A stretch of 64,000 nt of DNA from Chengkuizengella axinellae (GCF_030730905.1 NZ_JAVAMP010000002.1:682001-746000), one strand, 5' to 3'. Numbered from the stretch's first letter, positions 52,792-61,894 are shown. Notes: a model not told the origin generated them from the letters alone. Numbers and translations: made by a program.

Positions 52792-53793
52792 ATGGGAATG
52801 AATAAGATGAAAGATTCAAATAAAGATATAATATTGGACAAGTTGTCAATGTTATATCATATTCCAATCACAAACATTAAAAAAATAGGAGGGTTTGAGA
52901 ATACTGTCTATGAATTAAATGATAAAAAGAGGGATTTTATCATCAGATTAACAGATTCTTCACATCGTTCTATGGAAATGATATGTGCAGAGTTAGATTG
53001 GATCAACTATCTACACAATCATGGTGTATCAATAGCAAGGTCAGTAGCTTTTACAAATGGAAAATTAGTAGAAATAATAAAAAATGCAGATAAAATCTTG
53101 TATGTCACCACATTTGAGAAAGCAGAGGGAGGACATCTTACAGAAAAAGAGTGGAATTTTGATGTTGTTCAGAAATTAGGTCAAACGCTAGGGAAGATGC
53201 ATTATTTATCAAAACATTATCAACCCACTCAGCAAGTTCAAAGACCACAATGGTATGATAGTGAATATATTCAAGAAACAATAGAGACCCTGCAAGAATC
53301 TGAAGAAGTATTGCTTAATTTTAAAGAAGTACTCGATCAGTTAAAAGAACTTCCCCGAGACAAAGATTCATTTGGATTAATACATGCAGATCTTCATTAT
53401 GGCAATTTCTTTATAAACAAAAATGAAATAAAGGTTTTCGATTTTGACGATAGTGTATATAAATGGTTCATTTATGATATTGCAATTATCCTTTTTTATT
53501 CAGTATGGCTGCCTTGGATTGAAAAAGATAAAGAATCTATTGCCAAAGAGTTTTTGGAACATTTTTTATATGGATATGAACAAGAAAATCACTTGGATCT
53601 ATTCTGGTTTAAAAACCTCAACCTTTTCTTGAAATATAAAGAAATTGAATTTTATACTTTACTCAAAGAGATAGAGGAAGACGATTTGTATGGTTGGGAG
53701 AAGGAATTTATGAAAAACAGAAAATCTTTGATCGAAGATAATATTCCACATCTTGATATAGACTTTCAAAAATTAGTAATGGAAAGGAATTGA
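52792..53793 (+). CDS. APH-family phosphotransferase
   Basis: A 333-residue kinase-like enzyme: ADKILYVTTFEKAEGGHL for the hinge, LIHADLHYGNFFI for the catalytic loop and VFDFDDSVYKWF for the metal-binding DFDD. This is the homoserine-kinase-like/Ser-Thr kinase-like branch of the APH superfamily; an acceptor such as an amino alcohol or sugar is likely. It is followed after six bases by a divergent relative. CGGGAAGA precedes the ATG. Confidence 0.82.
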   Translation: MGMNKMKDSNKDIILDKLSMLYHIPITNIKKIGGFENTVYELNDKKRDFIIRLTDSSHRSMEMICAELDWINYLHNHGVSIARSVAFTNGKLVEIIKNADKILYVTTFEKAEGGHLTEKEWNFDVVQKLGQTLGKMHYLSKHYQPTQQVQRPQWYDSEYIQETIETLQESEEVLLNFKEVLDQLKELPRDKDSFGLIHADLHYGNFFINKNEIKVFDFDDSVYKWFIYDIAIILFYSVWLPWIEKDKESIAKEFLEHFLYGYEQENHLDLFWFKNLNLFLKYKEIEFYTLLKEIEEDDLYGWEKEFMKNRKSLIEDNIPHLDIDFQKLVMERN

Positions 53794-53799
53794 AGTGAC

Positions 53800-54675
53800 T
53801 TGCATCTGGATTCATTATTTAATAAACCTATTTTATCTCAGGTTGACTTAGGAGGTCATGCCAGTCATGTTTGGTTAGTTAAAACCTTGGATGAAGAAGT
53901 GGTTGTAAGAGCTTCAGGAGTGAACGATGAGATTGAAGTCCCTTTTCTAGATGCTTGCAGACAATTATATGGAACTTATATTAACAATACATTCGATTTA
54001 GAGTTTATAAACAAAGAAATTGAAAGTTTAAGTTCGATACCAATACCACAGGTATTACGTAAAGGAATGGTAGATGGTTTTCAAGTGGTTGTTGTAGAGA
54101 GAATGAATGGGAGTTCCTTTCAATTTCCAAACCAGCCTTCATTAATGTTAGAGAGATTTGGGGAATCCTTAGCAAAAATACACAGTAAAAAGTTTAAAGA
54201 ATGTGGGAATGTTATAGGGACTTTCAGATATCCTGTTGACCAATTCCATAAACGTTTAATTGAAATAATACAAGTTATAGTTGAGAAACACTACAAAAAT
54301 GAGAAACAAATTAAACTAGAATTTAAAACAATGCTTGAAATCTTAAAACAACTACCGTCACCTAAATATGCATCATATATCATGGTTGATATGGATTCAA
54401 GGCAGTTATTGTCAAATGGTCAGCAAATTACAGCTATTGTAGATACTGAGGCATATGTAATTGCCCCTAGAGAACTGGATCTGATTTCTTTAGAATGCAG
54501 CTTTGATTTAAATGCGGCAGCTGCTTTTAAAAAGGGTTATGAATCTGTATTAAGTTTTCCTGATCTATCTCCATATCGAGAAGTATATCGCTATTTTTAT
54601 AGATTATTGCAAGTAAAAGGTCCCATTGATTATACTGATTGGATGTCAAAACCATCTTACTTTGAACAGAAATAA
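53800..54675 (+). CDS. degenerate APH-like phosphotransferase
   Basis: A 291-residue protein related to aminoglycoside phosphotransferases by its fold pattern (VVVRASGVNDEIE, LERFGESLAKIHS), but with an altered active site. Where HGD....N is expected it has YIMVDMDSRQLL, and the metal motif is AIVDTEAYVIAPRELDL. The Asp residues are kept but the His/Asn are not. It may be a distinct catalytic subfamily or a pseudokinase. It starts at TTG, six bases after the previous kinase gene. Confidence 0.65.
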   Translation: MHLDSLFNKPILSQVDLGGHASHVWLVKTLDEEVVVRASGVNDEIEVPFLDACRQLYGTYINNTFDLEFINKEIESLSSIPIPQVLRKGMVDGFQVVVVERMNGSSFQFPNQPSLMLERFGESLAKIHSKKFKECGNVIGTFRYPVDQFHKRLIEIIQVIVEKHYKNEKQIKLEFKTMLEILKQLPSPKYASYIMVDMDSRQLLSNGQQITAIVDTEAYVIAPRELDLISLECSFDLNAAAAFKKGYESVLSFPDLSPYREVYRYFYRLLQVKGPIDYTDWMSKPSYFEQK

Positions 54676-54689
54676 TCAAAGGGATGATA

Positions 54690-54901
54690 TTGAAAAAAAT
54701 AGGTTTTATTCTGATTTTTCTTTCATTTTTTTTTACGGGCTGATTTTTATCGTTCCTTTTGTAAATATAACCACAGGGTTTAAAGCAGCAGTAACAGGTG
54801 GCCTCATCATTGTTGGTGAAGTGTCATTTTGGGTTGGGGGATTGATATTGGGTAGTGAAGTAGTAAAGAAGTATAGGTCATTTTTTAATACAGATGCTTA
54901 G
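54690..54901 (+). pseudogene. small two-helix membrane protein, frameshifted at a T9 run
   Basis: A TTG at 54690 with AAAGGGA upstream opens MKKIGFILIFLSFF, then a run of nine T (54726-54734) is followed by a stop in that frame. The -1 frame continues from the same run with YGLIFIVPFVNITTGFKAAV and GEVSFWVGGLILGSEVVKKY to TAG at 54899-54901. One more T would join both into a 70-residue two-helix protein of the kind annotated in Bacilli as a transporter-suppressor-like domain (from memory). It could be an assembly error or a true slippage site. Confidence 0.65.
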
Positions 54902-55050
54902 AGTGAAATATGTGAAGGTTAAGGATTGAAAATAATACTATGTAAATTTCCTTTAATAAACAATGCATACATAGAATGATAATTCAGTTGCGTATATAAT
55001 TAAAATAACACAGTTACTTGATTCGTGTATCTATAAAGGAGAGACTTGAA

Positions 55051-55245
55051 TTGGAATTCATTCAATTTTAAAATGGATTTTTATTAGATGCAGCTAGACT
55101 ACTAGCAGCTCGTCACCAGGCTGAACGAAAAAGAATCCCAGCACTGCCATTCCAATTTGAACAGCAAGAGGCTGCACTAAAGGCTGTTGAGACAGTATGG
55201 GAAAAAGAGAATACAGATGGTATAGCTGTTTTTGAAAATATGTGA
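55051..55245 (+). pseudogene. front fragment of a GNAT-like gene with early stop
   Basis: After AAAGGAGAG a TTG frame reads six codons, meets TAA at 55069-55071 and runs on in frame as LLDAARLLAARHQAERKRIP followed by ALPFQFEQQEAALKAVETVW to TGA at 55243-55245. The ARH..ER..(I/V)PALP pattern resembles the first domain of certain GNAT proteins; the acetyl-CoA-binding half is missing. The surrounding 670 bases hold no intact gene. Confidence 0.5.
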
Positions 55246-55347
55246 TCTCACAGATCAAACGGAAAGACATCTTTATAATCCAGATTGATTTATCAAAGAT
55301 TTTGTTCCTTATTACTTTTCCAATGTTTAATGAAAATAGAGGAATAC

Positions 55348-55427
55348 AAGGGTCTTATTTCGAAATTTGTATTGAAGTTGTAGCCTATTTTATTATATTT
55401 TCAATAGTTGATTCAAATAAGACCCTT
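55348..55427. repeat. long imperfect hairpin, 13-bp perfect ends
   Basis: AAGGGTCTTATTT (55348-55360) is exactly complementary to 55415-55427. Inside, GAA/TTC and ATTGAA/TTCAAT extend the helix across a six-base mismatch. There is no T-run, so it is not an ordinary terminator. It might be a miniature inverted-repeat element in the decayed region. Confidence 0.45.
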
Positions 55428-55575
55428 AAATCTCCTTATTATTTAAATATATCTCTGTTTAACTATATTCAGGAAACTCGATGAGTACAGATTACAATTT
55501 GTATTAAATCATAGACATTCTGAATTGACTTTTGTATATAATTTTGAATATTCCGAGTTATTAGCTTGAGAAGTT

Positions 55576-56826
55576 TCACGAATTGATCTTGGGTTTATTC
55601 TTCTTAAGTAGTAATAGATCAATGTACAACTGACATTTTATATAAAAATTATCAAAATCAATGGATGTTAATTCAATAATCTGTTTTAATCTATAGTTCA
55701 TCGTATTAGGGTGAATAAAAAGTGCTTCAGCTGTCTTTTTTAATTTGCAGTTATTTTTCAAATAAATTTCTAAAGTTCGTATTAGACTTGTATTGTTTTT
55801 CTCATCATACTTTTGTAACGTTGAAATCATATCATTTTCATACCGTTCTTGAATATTTCTCTCATGAATTGTAGAAATGTAACGGTATATTCCTAAATCC
55901 TTATTTTCAATAGGTACTTCATGATCGTTTCGATCTACAAACTCTGTAGATTGAATCACCTCTAACGCCTCTACATAACTCTTTCTTAACTGTCCTAAGT
56001 ATGTATATTCATTTCCCATGCCAATTAATAGCTTTTTTCTATAATCTTCACTTAATAAATCTCTTACATTGCGTATCAGCATTCTAGCTTTGTCATAAGT
56101 ATAATAAGATTGTTCTTTTTCAGTTCCAATGATAGCAATGATTTGATTGTTTTCATTTAATACAACGACTTCAGGTTTAGCTTTAAGAAACTCTTTATTT
56201 AGGATAGGTTTCATTTCTTCTAATTCTTCTCTGTCATGAGCTGAAAAAACTACTACTGTAAATCTAGTCGGCAAAGATATATCTGAGGTTTTAGTGAATT
56301 TTAATATTTCTTCCTCATTGTAATCTTGATTTAACATTTCAAACATGATTTTCTCTTTTGTGTTTTGATTAGAGTTTTTATCTTCAAAACGTTTATATAA
56401 TAAAGCACCAACATGGTTTGATATATCTTTTAAGAAGAGCAGTTCCTCTTCATTTAAAATCATGTCTGTTTCTTGTACCCAAATGTATCCAAGAATTTGA
56501 TTCTGATGTTTTGCGCTTACCACAATACGCTGATATAGTCCAAGTTCTTCAATTGGATTAATTCGAATAGGATCAGGATATTTTTCTAATTGTCTGAAGA
56601 TCCCATCCTTTTTTAGGCGATCTATTATAAATAGAGGGCATTTTTTTGATAAAATGGTTTTTTGCTGTGATGTATCAAAGTGATATGCGTATTTAGAACT
56701 GTAGGAAATTAATTCAAAATTTTTATTTTCAATGATGAGCGGTTTTTTTATAACTGAACTAATATATTCTGTAATATCATCAAGATCTTTTATTTTCATA
56801 GCATCGCTCAATGGATTTAATTCCAT
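55576..56826 (-). CDS. PutR-like (PucR-family) activator of proline utilisation
   Basis: A 416-residue regulator with a GAF-like N-terminal half (KNFELISYSSKYAYHFDTS, GYIWVQETDMILN) and the PucR C-terminal HTH at about 350-405: YLKNNCKLKKTAEALFIHPN followed by TMNYRLKQIIELTSIDF. It lacks the N-terminal PucR domain, as does B. subtilis PutR. Its position beside putP, P5C dehydrogenase and proline dehydrogenase supports proline-dependent activation of these genes. AAGGAGCGGAG precedes the start. Confidence 0.85.
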   Translation of the reverse strand: MELNPLSDAMKIKDLDDITEYISSVIKKPLIIENKNFELISYSSKYAYHFDTSQQKTILSKKCPLFIIDRLKKDGIFRQLEKYPDPIRINPIEELGLYQRIVVSAKHQNQILGYIWVQETDMILNEEELLFLKDISNHVGALLYKRFEDKNSNQNTKEKIMFEMLNQDYNEEEILKFTKTSDISLPTRFTVVVFSAHDREELEEMKPILNKEFLKAKPEVVVLNENNQIIAIIGTEKEQSYYTYDKARMLIRNVRDLLSEDYRKKLLIGMGNEYTYLGQLRKSYVEALEVIQSTEFVDRNDHEVPIENKDLGIYRYISTIHERNIQERYENDMISTLQKYDEKNNTSLIRTLEIYLKNNCKLKKTAEALFIHPNTMNYRLKQIIELTSIDFDNFYIKCQLYIDLLLLKKNKPKINS

Positions 56827-57010
56827 AACTCCGCTCCTTTTTCATATAGTTCATCAGAAATACTTCATTCAAGCATTTATACATTTATCATCATGAAAAG
56901 TATAGTAATTGTCAAGCTAATGTTATTATTTTTCGTTCTATTATTTAAATATCAATAAGATCGTTATGTGTTGGATTTAGATGGAAACTTATGTGAACCA
57001 GATAGATTAA

Positions 57011-57196
57011 TTGATCAATTTGATGATTGTTCATAACAACACGAGAATCAATCCACAATTTGATGATAATATGTCTTACGTAAATGACGATATGACTGAT
57101 GCAGGGCGAAATGTACCAGAAATTGGTCTGAAAATAAGAGTCATCAGTGAGAGTGAAGATCGTACGGCGGCTAAAATCTTAATTTATTGTGATTAA
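57011..57196 (+). pseudogene. C-terminal fragment, possibly of an immune-inhibitor-A-type metalloprotease
   Basis: About 55 residues look like the end of an M6 (InhA-type) protease: NPQFDDNMSYVNDDMTDAGR followed by NVPEIGLKIRVISES and a closing AAKILIY strand. No catalytic region or ribosome site lies upstream, and the sequence before it is in another frame (LDLDGNLCEPDRLIDQFDD), so it is a remnant at best. The family assignment is tentative. Confidence 0.4.
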
Positions 57197-57206
57197 TTAA
57201 TAAATG

Positions 57207-57245
57207 AAAAAAATCTCTTGAGACATTGTCTTAAGAGATTTTTTG
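57207..57245. terminator. bidirectional terminator for putP and the opposite strand
   Basis: AAAAAATCTCTT and AAGAGATTTTTT form the outer helix, with GAGAC/GTCT inside. T-runs follow on both strands. It lies 23 bases past the putP stop. Confidence 0.85.
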
Positions 57246-57267
57246 TTTTTTTCCTAAGAGCAAAACA

Positions 57268-58779
57268 CTATTTTGAACGAAGCATCTTTTCCATTTTGTT
57301 AAAATTGCTCGCAATACTGCTATCAGGAGCTTTTCCAATTAAACTAACGATCACAATTGCAAAAAAACCGAATATAAAACCAGGAACAATTTCATATAAG
57401 TCAAAAGGAATAGTTGCTTCTTGAATAACAACACCTGCATCATTTAATTTAGGGGTTGATAACATTTTCCATATTACAACTGTAGCTGCACCCACAATCA
57501 TACCACTTAGAGCTCCATTTCGAGTCATTCTTTTCCAGAATAGTGAGAGTATAATGATGGGACCGAAGGCAGCACCAAAACCTGCCCATGCATAACTAAC
57601 AAGGTCTAACACGGAGCTTTCTGGGTCAAAGGCAAGGAATATGGCTATTAGCGCGATGATCAGTACAGAAATTCTACCGACCCATATAAGTTCTTTGGAG
57701 GAAGCGGAAGGTCGTATTAATACTTTGTAAAAATCCTCAGCAATAGCACTCGAGGATACAAGCAACTGAGAATCGATCGTACTCATTATTGCAGATAAAA
57801 TTGCGGCAAGTAAAAATCCAGAAACAACGGGGTGAAATAGTACATTTGCTGCTTCAATAAAAACGGTTTCGGAATCTACAAGTGGGGTGCCAGTAAAATA
57901 GGCTATACCTACAAAACCTGTAAAAATGGCACCAAATAAAGAGACGACCATCCATGACATCCCTATGAATCTTGCTTTAGGAATTTCTCTATGATTTTTC
58001 ACTGACATGAATCTTGCTAGAATATGTGGTTGGCCAAAATAACCTAATCCCCAGGCCATCAATGAAATTATACCTAGGAAACCAATTCCACTAAAAACAT
58101 CTAACTTCTCTGCATCAAGTTCTCCAATTCTTTGTACGGTTTCATTCCATCCGCCCATTTCTAATATCATAACAACAGGAACAACAGCTAGCGCCAAAAA
58201 CATTAAAATTCCTTGGAAAAAATCTGTCCAACTGACGGCAAGAAAACCGCCCAATAAAGTATATGAAATGATTACTGCGGCTCCAATCCAAAGTGCAAGT
58301 TGATATTCTAAGCCAAAGGTGTTCTCAAATAATAGAGCCCCTCCAACAAGACCAGATGAAGTATAGAAAGTAAAGAACAATAAAATCACAAAAGCAGAAA
58401 TGATACGCAGAAGTTTTGAGGAATCATTGAAGCGATTTTCAAAAAAATCAGGAATGGTAATTGAATCGTTGGCTACTTCTGTATAAACGCGAAGTCTTTT
58501 TGCAACAAATTGCCAATTTAAGTATGCTCCTATAGCTAAACCAACACAGATCCAAGTTGCTTGCATTCCAGCTGCATAGGCATACCCAGGTAATCCTAAT
58601 AACAACCAACCACTCATATCTGAGGCACCGGCACTTAAAGCAGCAACACCTCCGCCTAACCTTCTTCCACCTAATACATAATCAGATAGGTCAGTTGTTT
58701 TTTTGTAAGCTGACCAGCCAATAATTAACATTCCTATTAAGTAAATGATAAATGTTGTTAATGTTGCACTACTAATCAT
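57268..58779 (-). CDS. putP: sodium/proline symporter PutP
   Basis: A 503-residue member of the sodium:solute symporter family, with about 13 helices. It shows SAGASDMSGWLLLGLPG (Na+/proline site in TM2), YTLLGGFLAVSWTDFFQG and AWAGFGAAFGPIIILSLFWK, all typical of PutP. It takes up proline with Na+. It sits downstream of P5C dehydrogenase and proline dehydrogenase on the same strand, with its own terminator. A 34-residue ORF ends two bases before it. AAGGAGACATTAAT precedes the start. Confidence 0.95.
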   Translation of the reverse strand: MISSATLTTFIIYLIGMLIIGWSAYKKTTDLSDYVLGGRRLGGGVAALSAGASDMSGWLLLGLPGYAYAAGMQATWICVGLAIGAYLNWQFVAKRLRVYTEVANDSITIPDFFENRFNDSSKLLRIISAFVILLFFTFYTSSGLVGGALLFENTFGLEYQLALWIGAAVIISYTLLGGFLAVSWTDFFQGILMFLALAVVPVVMILEMGGWNETVQRIGELDAEKLDVFSGIGFLGIISLMAWGLGYFGQPHILARFMSVKNHREIPKARFIGMSWMVVSLFGAIFTGFVGIAYFTGTPLVDSETVFIEAANVLFHPVVSGFLLAAILSAIMSTIDSQLLVSSSAIAEDFYKVLIRPSASSKELIWVGRISVLIIALIAIFLAFDPESSVLDLVSYAWAGFGAAFGPIIILSLFWKRMTRNGALSGMIVGAATVVIWKMLSTPKLNDAGVVIQEATIPFDLYEIVPGFIFGFFAIVIVSLIGKAPDSSIASNFNKMEKMLRSK

Positions 58780-58780
58780 A

Positions 58781-58885
58781 TTAATGTCTCCTTTCTTTCA
58801 AATAAGAAATCACACTAAGAATTACAAGCAATGGCATTGGAACGAGCAGCCAAAACCATGTTGCAGCAGTTAAGCCATAGTCCAC
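58781..58885 (-). CDS. 34-residue symporter accessory membrane peptide
   Basis: A short frame starting at GTG after GGAGGTG. It codes for a single helix (TAATWFWLLVPMPLLVILSV) and a basic tail (KERRH). The stop lies one base before the putP start codon, and putP's ribosome site is inside the end of this gene. Small peptides upstream of sodium:solute symporters are known in Bacillaceae as 'symporter small accessory proteins'; this one fits in size, topology and position. Confidence 0.7.
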   Translation of the reverse strand: MDYGLTAATWFWLLVPMPLLVILSVISYLKERRH

Positions 58886-58969
58886 TAGATTCACCTCCTA
58901 AGGTGTAGTCGCTTTCAATATATTGTATGAAAAATAGTCCTACCCTTATGATAGAACAAAAAATGAAAA

Positions 58970-59009
58970 AGCTACCTTGAAGGATTTTATATTAACCTTC
59001 AAGGTAGCT
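58970..59009 (-). terminator. strong terminator hairpin between P5C dehydrogenase and putP
   Basis: AGCTACCTTGAAGG (58970-58983) is perfectly complementary to 58996-59009. On the minus strand it is followed by TTTTTC, so it ends transcripts from the P5C dehydrogenase side, or acts as an attenuator in a long putP leader. Confidence 0.85.
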
Positions 59010-59070
59010 AGTAATTGATCTATATAAATGGTCGATTGTAATCAGCCACTTCCATGTGACCACTCCGATA

Positions 59071-59147
59071 CCAGTTCATCCAAGAACTGGGACTCTAAAG
59101 GAGTTCTCACTTTTTGGGGTATTTGTTGTTCCGAGTCCCGAAAAAGT
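59071..59147. promoter_or_regulatory. structured intergenic element with alternative pairings
   Basis: CCAGTTC (59071-59077) pairs with GAACTGG (59084-59090). GGGACTC (59089-59095) pairs with GAGTCCC (59133-59139). Competing with the latter, ACTTTTTGGGG (59109-59119) pairs at ten of 11 positions with CCCGAAAAAGT (59137-59147). Mutually exclusive helices upstream of a terminator suggest a leader that controls putP. Known riboswitch motifs, including a T-box, were not recognised. Confidence 0.45.
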
Positions 59148-59193
59148 AATAGGATTAAGCATTGAAACTTTTAGCTTCACTTTTTTGGGTTTA

Positions 59194-60744
59194 CTAAAGT
59201 GTTTCGCTGATTGTCTTAGGCAGCATATGTTGAATTAGATAATCAGGTCCACCTGCTTTGGAATCAGTACCTGACATATTGAATCCGCCAAATGGTTGGT
59301 AACCAACAATAGCACCAGTACAAGTACGGTTAAAGTATAAGTTTCCTACATAGAAGTTTTGTTTAGCATATTCGATGTGCTCACGATCATTTGAAATTAA
59401 TGCACCTGTTAAACCATATTCTGTATTATTTGCAATATCAATCGCTTCTTCAAAATCTTTTGCTTTAGCAAATGCAACAACAGGTCCGAAAATTTCCTCT
59501 TGCATGATTCTTGCTTCAGGATCAACATCAGCAATAATCGTTGGTTCGATAAAGTACCCTTTAGAAGGATCTCCATTACCGCCAAATACAACACGACCTT
59601 CTTCTTTTCCAATTTGGATATAGGACATAATTTTATCAAAGGAAGCTTGATCAATAACCGGTCCCATATATGTGTTATAATCTGTTGGATCTCCAACTAC
59701 TTTATCTTTTGCAATTTCAATTACACGGTTTAATACTTCATCATATACATCTTGGTGAATTACTGCACGAGAGCCAGCAGAGCATTTTTGACCAGAGAAT
59801 CCAAAAGCAGATCTGAATATAGATTCTGCAGCCACTTCCAAGTCAGCATTCTTATCTACTACTACAGTATCTTTACCACCCATTTCAATGATCGTTCTTT
59901 TTAGCCAAATTTGACCAGGATTCAATTTTGATGCTCGATCAAAAATGCGAGTACCTACTTCACGAGAACCTGTAAAAGTAATTAAGCTTGTTTTTGGATG
60001 GTCAACTAAATAGTCTCCAACTTCCGCACCACTACCTGGACAGAAATTAACTACACCTTTAGGAAGACCTGCTTCCTCTAAAACTTCAATGAATTTATAA
60101 GCAACTACAGGTGTAGTACTTGCTGGTTTAAGTACAACTGTATTTCCGGTTACGACAGGAGCAACAGTAGTTCCTGCCATAATTGCAAATGGGAAGTTCC
60201 AAGGAGAAATAACGACTGTAACACCCATAGGTGTATAAACGTATTTATTGTATTCACCATCACGGCTTAATACAGGTGTTCCATCTTTTAATCTGATCAT
60301 TTCTCGAGCATAATATTCCAAGAAGTCAATCGCTTCTGCTGTATCCGCATCAGCTTCATTCCATGGCTTACCAGATTCTTTAATTAGTAGTGCAGAGAAT
60401 TCAGCTTTTCTTCTGCGGATGATCGCAGCAGCACGGAATAATATATCAGCGCGTGCTTCAGGTTTCCACGTTTTCCAAGTTTTAAACGCTGCTTCTGCTG
60501 CAATAATAGCTTCCCCTGCGAGTTCTTTGTTTGCTTTAGAAACTGTACCTATGATTTCTTCTTTATTTGCTGGATTGTAGGAAACAATTTTGCTTTCCGT
60601 TTTAATTCGTTCACCATTTATGATAAGCTCATAGTCATTGCCGAATTCTTCCTCAACTTGCTGCAATGCAGCTTTCATTTCTTGATTGTTTTTTTCTAAA
60701 GAAAAATCTAAGAATGGTTCATGTTTATATGGTCTCATAATCAT
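59194..60744 (-). CDS. rocA: 1-pyrroline-5-carboxylate dehydrogenase
   Basis: A 516-residue NAD-dependent ALDH that oxidises P5C/glutamate semialdehyde to glutamate. The catalytic Cys is C321 in [12 protein letters not shown] and the general base is E287 in IIEMGGKD. The N-terminal [13 protein letters not shown] and the ending [16 protein letters not shown] are typical of RocA/PutC (B. subtilis). It lies 72 bases after proline dehydrogenase on the same strand, so the two are probably co-transcribed. AAAGGAG precedes the start. Confidence 0.95.
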   Translation of the reverse strand: MIMRPYKHEPFLDFSLEKNNQEMKAALQQVEEEFGNDYELIINGERIKTESKIVSYNPANKEEIIGTVSKANKELAGEAIIAAEAAFKTWKTWKPEARADILFRAAAIIRRRKAEFSALLIKESGKPWNEADADTAEAIDFLEYYAREMIRLKDGTPVLSRDGEYNKYVYTPMGVTVVISPWNFPFAIMAGTTVAPVVTGNTVVLKPASTTPVVAYKFIEVLEEAGLPKGVVNFCPGSGAEVGDYLVDHPKTSLITFTGSREVGTRIFDRASKLNPGQIWLKRTIIEMGGKDTVVVDKNADLEVAAESIFRSAFGFSGQKCSAGSRAVIHQDVYDEVLNRVIEIAKDKVVGDPTDYNTYMGPVIDQASFDKIMSYIQIGKEEGRVVFGGNGDPSKGYFIEPTIIADVDPEARIMQEEIFGPVVAFAKAKDFEEAIDIANNTEYGLTGALISNDREHIEYAKQNFYVGNLYFNRTCTGAIVGYQPFGGFNMSGTDSKAGGPDYLIQHMLPKTISETL

Positions 60745-60816
60745 TTTTCTCCTTTTATGGGCATTATTTATTTAGTTTAAACATTTAAACTCTTTTCGAA
60801 AACTAGATCACAAGAA

Positions 60817-61734
60817 TTAGCTTCTAAACATTCCTTTTGCTACGAATGCTACGTTAGCAGGTCTTTCTGCAAGTCTTCTCATAAAGTAACCATACCAATC
60901 GTTCCCGTAAGGCACATACACCCGCATTTTATATCCTTGTTTAACAAGATCTAGTTGTGTTTGTGTTCTCATACCGTATAACATTTGAAATTCAAATAAA
61001 TCACGGCTGATATTATTTTCTTCAGCAAATTGTTTGGTAAAGTTAATGATTTGATCATCATGACTTGCTACCGCTGTATAATTTCCATTCGTGAGATGGT
61101 CTTTTATCATTTGTTTAAGATTGTCATCCACGTCTTTTTTATCTGGATATGCCACATCAGCAGATTCTTTATACGCACCTTTTACAAGACGTAAGTTAGG
61201 CAATAGTTTTTTTAGATCATTGATATCATCTCTTGATCGATACAAATACGATTGGATAACGGTTCCCACATTATCAAATTCAGTCTTTAATCCTTTGAAA
61301 ATGTCTAATGTTCCTTGACATCTCACCTCATCCTCCATATCAATGGTAACAAAGACACCATGCTTTTGAGCTTCTGTTAATATGTTTCTCATATTCTCAA
61401 AAACCAAATGATGATCGATGTCTAGACCTAGAGATGTGAGTTTTACTGAAGTCTGTGCATCTAATTTTTCTTTAGCTATGGTTTGGATTGTATGAATTTC
61501 CTGTGCTGTTCTTTCACGTGTTTCATCAACAGAATTAACAAATTCACCAAGATGGTCTACAGTAGTGCAAAGACCTCTGTTATTTAAGTTTTTAATAACT
61601 GAAACTGTACGATCAAAATCTATTCCCCCAACCACTTTCGAAGCACCGAATTTTAACCCATATCGTTTTGCCATTTTGTTTAATGATTTATTTTTAGATA
61701 AGTATAAGAAAAAGTTTCTAGATAGCGCTTCCAC
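60817..61734 (-). CDS. putM: proline dehydrogenase
   Basis: A 305-residue FAD-dependent barrel that oxidises proline to P5C. Conserved pieces are GLCTTVDHLGEFV, RLVKGAYKESADVAYPDKKD, EFQMLYGMRTQTQLDL, and the C-terminal YVPYGNDWYGYFMRRLAERP with the paired Arg that bind the proline carboxylate. The size fits the monofunctional PutM/PutB of Gram-positives. It starts at GTG after AAGGAGG. First gene of the put operon, with a perfect 10-bp palindrome about 140 bases upstream. Confidence 0.94.
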   Translation of the reverse strand: MEALSRNFFLYLSKNKSLNKMAKRYGLKFGASKVVGGIDFDRTVSVIKNLNNRGLCTTVDHLGEFVNSVDETRERTAQEIHTIQTIAKEKLDAQTSVKLTSLGLDIDHHLVFENMRNILTEAQKHGVFVTIDMEDEVRCQGTLDIFKGLKTEFDNVGTVIQSYLYRSRDDINDLKKLLPNLRLVKGAYKESADVAYPDKKDVDDNLKQMIKDHLTNGNYTAVASHDDQIINFTKQFAEENNISRDLFEFQMLYGMRTQTQLDLVKQGYKMRVYVPYGNDWYGYFMRRLAERPANVAFVAKGMFRS

Positions 61735-61869
61735 AATATTAACCTCCTTACAAGAATCGTACAGATGATGTTGTGATGCTGCTCATAAAAATGATCAGGA
61801 ACTATAACTTTATTATATGATTTGCCTGATTTCCTTAACAATGTGTAGGGAATACAAGAATATCGCATG

Positions 61870-61894
61870 TCTGTTGTGTGTTATACACAACAGA
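61870..61894. promoter_or_regulatory. 10-bp perfect palindrome upstream of proline dehydrogenase
   Basis: TCTGTTGTGT-GTTAT-ACACAACAGA is an exact inverted repeat centred about 148 bases before the putM start. There is no T-run, so it is more likely a protein-binding site; the PutR-like activator nearby is the natural candidate. Not compared with a known PutR box. Confidence 0.5.

Noticed and set aside
55242-55484. 80-codon frame with hydrophobic content
   Set aside because: GTG start without ribosome site, overlaps the GNAT remnant's stop and includes both arms of a long hairpin; no recognisable protein pattern.
58886-59193. T-box leader upstream of putP
   Set aside because: The conserved TGGNACCGCG antiterminator bulge is absent on either strand.
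59056-59238. 60-codon plus-strand frame across the rocA-putP gap
   Set aside because: No ribosome site; it runs into rocA antisense, and the pairing pattern of the sequence is better explained as RNA structure.
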